A DNA stretch of 64,000 nt, taken from Hevea brasiliensis. Taxonomy: Eukaryota; Streptophyta; Magnoliopsida; Malpighiales; Euphorbiaceae. The DNA is taken from positions 58,779,119-58,843,118 of the forward strand of contig NC_079507.1 of assembly GCF_030052815.1 (NCBI RefSeq), written 5' to 3'. Each line of letters starts with the position of its first letter. The first letter of the stretch is position 1. Under the pieces are notes generated by a model, which was given only the letters and a program-made list of their open reading frames with translations, was not told the DNA's origin and ran no database searches. The position numbers and the translations under genes are program-made. Below are positions 55,642 to 64,000 of the stretch, in pieces.

Positions 55642-57321
55642 TATTATCAGAAAATTAACTGCAACAAATAATCAGATTAATTAGTAAATGTATCATGTAA
55701 TTAACCAAAATGATTATGGTCTTTTAATTAAATTTGTCCTCCCACTAACTTAGCGAATCCTACACTTTCAAAGTAGAAAACGAAAATCCTAGTTGGATGG
55801 ATTTCTAGTGGGTGATTGAATTCTTATAATTCTATTAATCATCCTCAGGTACATCCATTATTGGAATTACAATAAACTATAAGTGAGCAACTCCTTGCCC
55901 ATCACATCTCATGTGAGGTTCAATCCTTTACCTAGCCCTGATGCTCAAAATCTCAGGTACATCTATTATTGACTTATCTTGCATTAGTTAAGTTGATCCC
56001 ATTGAGCCAGTAATTATGCAAATAATTTTAATGTCCTCAGGTACATCCAATATTAGCCACTAAACCATTTACATATTTACAACATCTCATGCTTAACAAT
56101 TATTCTTAAGAAAATCTCTTAAATTAATTGCATCTTATGCAAGTATTTAAAATTTCTTAAAATAATTGCCTCAATGGAGGGCCCATGTTATAATTACTTT
56201 AATTATAGCATTTCCAACTTAATCATTTGTTTGAAAGATTTTATGGTCATTCTAATTACTATTAAGGTCTCACTTTGCACATTATCCATTTAGCATGCAT
56301 ATATCATATACTTGCATACATTCACATACATCTCATGCATTCATGGATAAATAGTAAATATGGCATGATCATGGACTTTCTAAGGGATTCAATTCTGAGC
56401 CACCAAGATTGGAATCAGGGCATTCCTAGGTGCATTTCATTCATTTATTTTACAAGAGTTGCTGAAGGAGTACATAATCAACACTTGATCTTGAATTCCT
56501 CCCACTGGTCCCACCAATACTCTTGACCTCCTTGATCTTCTTGCAATCCAATTACATAATAATCCTTGGCATACCAAGGCGAATTTACAAGAACTAAATA
56601 AATGAAATTACAACCTAAAAATTATTACAACCTTAATAATACATGCCCAAAATAAATTAAAATAAATTATTTAATTTGCAATCCCAAAGAAACATAAAAG
56701 AAATAAATCCAATCACATTGATCTTTTATAATCTATTATCATCCATCATGCATATCACTATTTTACAATTAAATAAAACATACATACTTAAATTAAATTG
56801 AATATCTCATATTCAACTTAAAAATCCAGATTTGAATATTATTCAAACAAATTTAAAAATTCAGATTTGAATCACATTCAAACAACTTTTTAAAATTCAG
56901 ATTTGAATCACATTCAAACAACTTTAAAAATTCAGATAATTCATATTTGAATCACATTCAAACAACTTTAAAAATTCATATTTGAATCACATTCAAACAA
57001 CTTTTAAAATTCAGGTTTGAATCACATTCAAATAATTTTTTAAATTCAGATCTGAATCAAAATTTAATTATGTGATTAAAATTCTAATTAAATAATTTAA
57101 TTAGACATAAAATGGACATAATTATGAGCATTAGATCACACAACAATTGCACAAATATTGCCCAAAACCATGCGCACCATAAGGGATGAACAAACCTTGC
57201 GGACACATGGTGTCCCATCCAAGCCGCCACCTATTCATTGCAACCAGCAATGGATCTTTCATTTCATGATCATAGCACACAATTAAATCATATAATCAAC
57301 AATCTAAATAGCAAATATAGT
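55642..57321 (-). other. E3 5' leader, non-coding
   Basis: Between primer site and gag. 'ctcaggtacatc' recurs at about 55849, 55953 and 56038. A hairpin repeat array occupies 56826-57056. No ORF of interest. Confidence 0.7.
56826..57056. repeat. 36-40 bp repeat with TTTGAAT-CAC-ATTCAAA hairpin core
   Basis: About six units of 'cagatttgaatcacattcaa' plus 'acaactttaaaaatt'. Each core is a perfect 7-bp inverted repeat around CAC. Starts near 56828, 56862, 56898, 56944, 56977 and 57014. Lies in the transcribed leader of E3, just after the primer site. Confidence 0.8.
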
Positions 57322-57334
57322 GGCTCTGATACCA
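57322..57334 (-). promoter_or_regulatory. Primer-binding site of E3, tRNA-Met type
   Basis: Minus strand TGGTATCAGAGCC, two bases from the 5' LTR. Confidence 0.9.
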
Positions 57335-57336
57335 AT

Positions 57337-59454
57337 TGAAGGAGCGGAAGCATGAAAAACACAAGTTTATATCATTGAATTCAAAAATGTTTCACCTAAG
57401 GTCACATGCATCATGCAAGATTCATTTTTATCTGTTTGATTTCAATTATAAACAGTATATTAAAGCTCTTTTAATATGTTTTTTGGATCTACATTTGCTA
57501 TTTAAGATTTTAGAATTAATCAAATTAATTTTAAGAACCCTAGATTAGATCAAGAATAAGTGCACTAACTTTTTGATGCACTGCAGTGTGTTTGGCACCT
57601 TTGGAATGCGTCTTTAGGACATCAGATGTTGTCCCTCTAGCTTGTCCACACCAAGATTACCTATGGCAGCCCTTGAACAGCTTCTAAAGCTTTTTCTATG
57701 AATTAGAAAATCAAGTTTTGCCTTTTGAGAGATTAGAGATGTAAACAGAACACTAGAAAAAATTTCTAGTATTTTTAATTCAAGAGATTGTTTGCTTGTC
57801 TCTTTGAATTGATGAGAGATGAAGAAGAAGTGAAGGGAGAGGTCTCCAAGGTGGTGGCACAAAGAGAAAGGCAGTAGCTTGTTATGTTTTTCTTTTCATA
57901 ACAACACTTATATAACTAGGTCACCACTTAAAACCCTTACCACATGTCACCTTCTGATTGGCTCTAGGTTTAATTGACCCAATCACATTGTGCCAAGTGT
58001 CAAACCTATATTTAATCTTGACTTTGATCATCTTACATGATTAAAAGACATTTCGCAAGCTTATGTATAGTGCCATGTGTCACCATCTCATGGTGCCACA
58101 TGTCACCCTGTTAAATGATCAAAATACCCCTGTATCTTAATTTTGAATTCTCAACCCAAAATAATTATTTCTCTTCTTCTAATCAATTTATATCAAATAT
58201 AAATTAATTAATTAATTAATCTTTATTAATTAATTTCTCATTAATTAAATTCATATTTAAACACTTTAAATATAAATTTAACTTATACTATACAACCAAT
58301 AATCTAGATTTGGTTTCAAGTCATACTAGAAACTTTGTAATCTAATTGCATACCAAACCTATTTAATTAATAAATTAAACTCTTTAATTAATTAATTAAA
58401 TCATATTTAATTTGGTGATTACTTGTGTATGTGTGTGACTTACTAGGCTCATCACTAATTGACAATGAAACATGATATCAACTCTTAATATCATCAGAAC
58501 TCTTTCTTACCATAAATGATTTCTCTAAACCATTTTATGCACCTCATAGACCATGGTTAACACCTAGCATAGCATGCCATGGCCACCCAATCAGTAATAA
58601 GGCTTACCTTAAATGAACCTATAATCATATGTTACCATGCACTAGAATCTCTCTGTTACAAAATCCCAACTCAAGCTGGAGTCATGGTTTATGTCAAACC
58701 CCATTTGCTATGAATATTATGTTTTCTTTTAATTCCAGTTCTTGATTAAAAAGATTTTCTCATCGGAAACTCTTTTCTGATTAAATCTATCTGTCCTGGC
58801 CAGGAACTTGAAACATGAAGAATAATTAAATGAAAATAGGATTTTATCCCTATTTACTTAGAGGAACAGATTCCATCTTGATCAACACCTACCTCCATAT
58901 ATAACTAGTAGGAGCCAATACATGCCCATATACCCATACACAGTATAAGTATGAAAGCAGTATTAAACTCAAACCACCTATATACAAGATAACTGTGCTA
59001 TCTCAGGTCTAAAGATTATATGCACTGATATGATTTATGACAATACATTGACAAGAGTAAACTCCATGTGCTCGTCATAAATGTCACTGGTTCAACCTAC
59101 TTATCATGTATAAGTGCCTATCATGTTTGTTATATGGCATGAGACTCACCATTCCATTTTATTTACATCTCATATAAATAACTTGGGAACAAACATGATT
59201 ACAATCTTTCTAGATAAGTCATGTCCTTATTGTGAAGTATCCTCGATTGTGAACCTATTTATGATACTTTGTGCTAAAAATACTGTCATTCATATTCTTA
59301 ACAACTTAAGAATAATATTTCTAATAAAATATCAATGGACCTTTTCTATTACACATAAATATATTATGTAAACGAAAAAGTAAAAATGCCTTTTATTAAT
59401 AAAATATATACAAGATACATACTAAATGATATGCTCTAGGACATACTACTAACA
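57337..59454 (-). repeat. 5' LTR of E3
   Basis: 2118 bp, TGAAGG...TAACA on the plus strand, nearly identical to 50080-52192. Followed by target duplication AAATG. Confidence 0.88.
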
Positions 59455-59459
59455 AAATG

Positions 59460-60698
59460 GGCTATTTTAGGCCTAGTTTCACCTTCAATTGGCTTCATAC
59501 CAATTGGAGTCACATATTTTCAGTTATGGTTCAAAACTCATGCTGGGCTCATTGAGTCCCAAAACCTGCAGAAAACAAGCACTCCCAATTTCAATTTCCT
59601 CCATCTTCCTTACTTCAATTGGCATGCATAGCACTTCTATAAGTAATAGTCTCAACTCAACCAAGTCAATTTCAAGCATTTATATAAAGTCCCCACATCA
59701 TATACATAAACCCTAATTCCAATCACCCAATTTACACAAACTCAACTCTTTTACACTCCTTATCATATCAACTATTCAAACATCCTTATGAAATAGCAAA
59801 CCTCACAAGATTCATGGCTGCGAAAATTAGGGTTCTTCAATTCCTTTTTATTTGTTTTCATTTTCACAGAATACTCACTAATCTCATCATTCTTACAAGA
59901 TTTAAGAGAAGAGAGGGAGTGGTATTTTTGCACTTACCCTGTGACCCAACTTGCCAACTTCAATTTCTCTTCTTCAAATGGGTATCTAAAGCTTCCTTAT
60001 GGAGTGGGGAGAATTATTTGTGAAGAGAGCTATGGGTTTTGATGGGTAAATGAAGAGGAAATCAAGCTTTAAGCTTGATAACAGTGGTGGGGAGGGAGAG
60101 ACCAAGGGAGACGACAAGGAGAGAGAGAGAAGAGGAAGAAGAAGATGGTTAGTGGGGTTTTGTCTCTTGTGGGTATTTATATATATACATTTATGTGTAA
60201 TTAAATTTTTTTTTTAAAATTTCATAAGCTTTTTTTTGTCTTTTCTTTTCTTTTCTTTTCTTTTCTTCTTCTTTTCTTTTCTCATTTTCCAATTCATTTC
60301 ATAAATTTTTAATTTATGTTAATTATTTTATTCTCTTAATTTTTAATTTGACATTTAGGTCAAAATTCACCTCTGGGGGGTGAAATGACCAAAATGCCCT
60401 TCGGGGTGCATATCGGGTTATTTTTATTATTTTTGTATTAATTAATAAATTATCTAAATTTTATTTTATTTTCTCTAACTTTTCTTTAACATCTTTAATG
60501 TCATTTTACCTAAATAAACCTTAAAATTGGGTCCCAAAATTATTTCCTATATTTATTAAATTTTTCTTTACATTTATTTCATTAATTTAGGTCTTTTCAC
60601 TATAGTTTAAGTGTAGTTTTAAACATTCTGACTGTCTGAACAGACATTAGTCGCTGGAATAGTAGAATGTATGGACTACCTACGGTGAGGGCGTTACA
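59460..60698 (-). mobile_element. 3' LTR of the Tekay-like element, right part
   Basis: Continues 50079 after E3. Contains GA run, minus-strand TATA region (near 60175), (TTTTC)n at 60236-60284 and the terminal GGGCGTTACA. Matches 29160-30384. Confidence 0.8.
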
Positions 60699-60711
60699 AT
60701 TCTTCCCCTCT
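60699..60711 (-). promoter_or_regulatory. Polypurine tract of the Tekay-like element
   Basis: Minus-strand AGAGGGGAAGAAT directly beside the LTR. It identifies the LTR at 47010-60698 as the 3' LTR. Confidence 0.8.
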
Positions 60712-60740
60712 AAATAGAAATTTCGTTCTCGAAATTTACT

Positions 60741-61183
60741 CTATGTGAAGAGCTGAGGGAACTGTTGCCTCATCGTCTCCTTGCTCTCCCATGTAGCTTT
60801 TTCTGTGTTGTGGCATATCCACAAGACTTTCACTAATGTGATCCTCTTGTTTCTGAGTTCTTTCACTTCCCATGCTAAGATTCTAACTGGTTCTTCTTCA
60901 TATGTCAAATTAGATTGTACAATTATCTCCTCTACTAAAATGACATGTGAAGGATCTTATCCGTATCTCCTGAGTATCAACATCTGGAATACATTGTGAA
61001 TCCTATTCAGTTCAGGGGGTAAAGCTAGCATGTAGGCTACTAGACCCACACGTTCAATGACATCATATGGACTAATAAACATAGGGCTTAACTTACCATT
61101 CTTACCAAATCTTGGCACTTTCTTCCAAGGTGTACCTTGAGAAACACCTTATTGCCAATCTCATACTCTATATCCTTTCTCCT
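60741..61183 (-). pseudogene. Tekay-like pol C-terminus: integrase tail and chromodomain
   Basis: Minus-strand reading from 61183: YEIGNKVFLK, then after one shift PWKKVPRFGKNGKLSP, FISPYDVIERVG, VAYMLALPPELNRIHNVF, LRRYG and a stop at a usually variable site, then DPSHVI, LTYEEEPVRIL, LRNKRITLVKVLW and ATWESKETMRQQFPQLF, terminating at 60741. The last part is a chromodomain, which in chromoviruses guides integration to heterochromatin. One frameshift and one stop. The upstream part is displaced by the insertion at 61184. Confidence 0.8.
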
Positions 61184-62677
61184 TGATACGGTGTGTCCGC
61201 AAGTGCACAGGTCATAGTAGTATAGTTTTAAAAAAATGATATCAATCCCATAGGGAATTGTGCTTAAATTGGAAATAAAAGTATAAGCTAATTAGAATGA
61301 CAAAAATTAAAGATGTAAAATGAAATTTGGAATTAAAATTGGTATTTGAGGAATTAAAACTAAATCAAACAATTAACTAAAATTAATTAAACTAGATTAC
61401 CAAAAATTAATTTGAAATTTCTATTTATGAAATTTGAGAGGAATTAAATCTAAATTCAATAAAAATTAAAGTGATTCTAGAGATTGGATTTTCCATATTG
61501 TTTGCATGTGGTTTATCCCTAATTTAGCCAAACACATGAGAATTGCAATTTTGAGGGAAATCAATTCTTAAATTTTTGAAACCTTTTTCAAGCATCTCAA
61601 AGTTGGTTTTCATTAAATCAAACCCTGTTTTCACGGTATTTCAAACCTAACAAAAACCCAATTAATGCTCTAATTGATTTTGGAAAGTCCCCTTAATTTT
61701 CTTAGCTTATCTCTAACACCAAGAAAACCAAGTTTATTGTAAGATTATCTATCCCTAATATTCACTTTTCAGTCCATCTATTAAGGATTAAAACTTAACT
61801 TAATGAGGGCCCATTCATCAAGCAAGGCAACAAGCTCACAAGCAATAAATCAAAATATAACAAATCCCATTTAAATGGCTAAATCAGTTCAAAACCACAA
61901 TACAAATCAATATTTACAAACCCATCTCTAGAATCTCAATCAACTACTCAATATTCATAGTTTTAAGACAAACCCAAATGTATAAATGAAGAAATAATGG
62001 AAATGTAAGCTAAGGAGTAGAAAAACCCAGAAATATGCAGCAGAATCTGCTGCAGAAAAGTGCAGAAAATGGGTTCTGCAGCTGCTGGAGAAAATGCAGA
62101 ACGTGCTCCCTCCTTCTCTCTTTCTAATCTTGCCAAAAATGCCTCCCTTGCTCTCTATGGAAAGAAAATGATAAAATGAGACTTTATATAGGCTAAGGGT
62201 CTGCCCTAGAATGGGTAAAAGGGGGAAGGTTCCAGAGAAAGTGAGGTAAAAAGCTGGAGTAACGGAAATGCCACGTCAACCATTTCCAGTAAAAATGACA
62301 TAAGCCGAGTCAGTTGTGTCGTTGGTTGTGTCGCGGGTTGTGTAGCTCTCGGCGTGAATATCTGACGATCGACACAACCTGCGACATAAGCTAATTCGGT
62401 TGTGCTGCAGGTTGTGTCGCTCTCGGCCATTTTTTTACTCAACTTCAAAATTTTTGCAATTCGACTTTAATCTCCTCCAAATGGCTACTCTGATCAAAAT
62501 ACATCAAATTTCTCCAAATTTAACCTACAAAACAAATAAATTCCAAAAATTAAACTAAGAAAAGTGAAAATTGCAAAATTGACTAAATATATACTAATAT
62601 CTATAATAATGGCTATGAACAAGGATAAATTATGTGCAAAAATTACACCTAAATGATGATCTAAAATGCATGCATCA
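61184..62677 (-). mobile_element. 3' LTR of a right-edge Athila-type element (family 3)
   Basis: 1494 bp, plus-strand ends TGATACGG and GCATGCATCA, inserted in the Tekay-like pol after CTCCT (61179-61183, putative target duplication). On its own strand: start TGATGCATGC, word cluster GACACAACC/GGTTGTGTC (62298-62429), then TATA (TATATAAAG, about 62183-62191), then a U5 end with 'cacttgcggacacacc', similar to families 1 and 2. The right side carries the purine tract, so the element continues beyond the window. Confidence 0.82.
62298..62429 (-). repeat. GACACAACC/GGTTGTGTC word cluster in the family-3 LTR
   Basis: GGTTGTGTCG at 62324, GGGTTGTGTAG at 62335, GACACAACC at 62371 and AGGTTGTGTCGC at 62409. 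On the element strand, GCCGAGAG directly precedes two of the words (62352-62345 and 62426-62419 areas). Sits just upstream of the TATA box. Confidence 0.8.
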
Positions 62678-62692
62678 AATTCCCCCATACTC
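62678..62692 (-). promoter_or_regulatory. Polypurine tract of the right-edge element
   Basis: Minus-strand 'gagtatgggggaatt', preceded on that strand by 'ggggacaagcaag', the same layout as in family 1. Confidence 0.8.
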
Positions 62693-64000
62693 AAACTCTT
62701 GCTTGTCCCCAAGCAAAATTTCATTAAAACTCATTTGGAAGGGAATAGAATCAGTCTTTGAAAACACAAAAATCACTAATCCAAACCACCAACTTACCTC
62801 TAGCCACCAACATTCCAAGTTCCCACCAGCAAAAGCACAAAGAATGAAGCAAGCACTCTCAACAATTACAGAATAGCTAAGAATTAACCAATCAACCCAA
62901 GCAACAAATACCAACCAGCTACAAGAGTCAATTGTGCCAAAACAAACCTAAATGAAATAGATAGCCAATGTGTCTCAAATAGATGGTGAGTAATGTATGG
63001 TAGATTATATTGCCAAACCCATATGCAAGCATAAAAGATCTAACTCTACTAATGTAACAAGCATTTTTCAAAGAATCATTAGGTCTTTTTAAGGGTTGTA
63101 ATGGGGTCAAATAGGGTAAGATTGTGGTTAACAAAGAAAGGGAATAAGGTAAACAAAATATGAGAATAATATTAATCATGAAACTCAAAGTGCATCCAAT
63201 TTTTTTCTTTTTTTTTTTTTAATAGTAATTTTTTTTTATCAAGAGGAAAGAAATTCATAATGAATCTTAAGTGCTAACACAATAAAGGGACTACTTTTAT
63301 AATATATTTTTTATTTTGTATGTGTCCCTATTTCACGTCACACCCAAAATTACCTTTGGGATATTTTTGTGACTATTTTTTTTTTATCAACTTTTCACAA
63401 TTACTCTAGCACTTTTCAAGATGTTTCAATCCTCCAAGTTTTTTTTTTATATATTTTTTATGCACTTAATTGCTAAAATATTATTCTCATAAATAGGTGA
63501 TAGTGTTTAGGTTTAATGGCTAGGTAAATGATTTGGGTTCCAAAGAAATTAGGGAATTAAGGTTCAAGGGGGTTTTGCAAGGGTTGAAATGAAATTAAGG
63601 TAGGTTAAGGCTAAATGTGAGGTTTAAAATATGAAGGAATGCCTAAATCATATTCTTATCAAATGCAAGTTAAAAATTTCGCTTTGAAAGATCTAGGATG
63701 CTTGTTCTAGGAATGGTGAGACGATAATGACCATTTTCTTCCTTAAAGGCTTATCCAGACACTCAAAACTCAAAATAACTAATCAGAATCTGCATACCTA
63801 GATGAATGTATTAATTTTCAGCTATTAAGTAAGAGAAAGAATAATGCTTAAGACTTTGTACCCAGCTGGAACTTTCATTCCACTAACCATCTAAAGGCAA
63901 GTTGGATTGCTTGAATAAGTGGCTTATGGAATTCAAAGACTGGTTTAAAAATTCAAAAATTTTAAATGAACAAATGAAATGCATGAATTTATAAATGTAT
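62693..64000 (-). mobile_element. Internal 3' region of the right-edge Athila-type element
   Basis: Non-coding. In reverse it is collinear with 10900-12240 of E1, for example in the stretches around 63700 ('tctaggaatggtgagac') and 11140. It shows that families 1 and 3 share an internal region but carry different LTR words. No gene seen. Confidence 0.7.

Larger units (their letters stand above)
50080..59454 (-). mobile_element. E3: complete Ty1/copia LTR element, defective
   Basis: A 9375-bp minus-strand element inserted in the Tekay-like LTR, with target duplication AAATG (50075-50079 and 59455-59459). LTRs of 2113 bp (50080-52192) and 2118 bp (57337-59454) are closely alike. A tRNA-Met primer site sits beside the right LTR and a purine tract beside the left. 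Gene order gag, integrase, RT, RNase H is that of copia. The protease and part of the gag zinc knuckle are missing, and the RT active site is mutated. Confidence 0.9.

Noticed and set aside
62206..62448. 80-aa minus-strand ORF with TQPATQPTTQ repeat
   Set aside because: Produced by the GACACAACC word cluster of the family-3 LTR promoter.

Overview
This is a gene-poor, AT-rich stretch of a eudicot nuclear genome. Spliced major latex protein (MLP)-like genes of the Bet v 1 superfamily lie in a tandem cluster that has been invaded by nested LTR retrotransposons. The MLP family and the retroelement types fit a woody eudicot, perhaps Malpighiales/Euphorbiaceae. That placement is a guess, because nothing here fixes the species.

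Layout. (1) 1-2151: the 3' end of an Athila-type Ty3/gypsy element running in from the left. (2) 2152-4289: 3' flank and body of MLP copy 1, a pseudogene. (3) 4290-14560: a reverse-oriented LTR fragment at the MLP1 promoter, split by a complete Athila-type element, E1 (4324-13891, target duplication GTATG), which carries gag-protease but no RT or integrase. (4) 14561-18035: LTR debris, a 251-bp tandem repeat, an AT microsatellite and AT-rich intergenic DNA. (5) 18036-18610: the only intact gene, a two-exon MLP-like gene (152 aa, minus strand). (6) 18611-26142: duplicated flanks, MLP copy 2 (one-base frameshift) and small insertions. (7) 26143-39640: MLP copy 3, whose exon 1 is split by an 11-kb gag-only Tekay/Del-like element, E2 (26683-37705, target duplication GATTT). 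E2 itself holds a solo LTR (GTGCT). A reverse solo LTR (TCTTT) sits just upstream of MLP3. (8) 39640-43300: AT-rich DNA with no gene seen. (9) 43300-47009: an old Ty1/copia relic holding a 567-bp foldback insertion. (10) 47010-64000: the 3' LTR and pol end of a Tekay-like element, interrupted by a complete copia element E3 (50080-59454, AAATG) and by an Athila-type LTR element that runs off the right edge.

The MLP genes all point left, and blocks of their flanks repeat with a period near 4.85 kb (21297 versus 26143), so the cluster grew by unequal tandem duplication. Copies 1 and 3 share a mutated splice acceptor and a solo LTR at the same TCTTT site. They are therefore closest relatives, duplicated after both events.

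The most unusual structures are: (a) three LTR families that carry, directly upstream of the TATA box, clusters of short inverted words. The word differs by family (GCATAAG/CTTATGC, GCTTAAGG/CCTTAAGC, GACACAACC/GGTTGTGTC) but sits next to a shared GCCGARA-type anchor. (b) In E1 the first word is amplified into a ten-unit array phased at 73-74 bp, with alternating units that give a 147-bp dimer. (c) A U5-to-U5 palindromic LTR-derived insertion with a 5-bp target duplication. All coordinates, comparisons and counts were made by eye.
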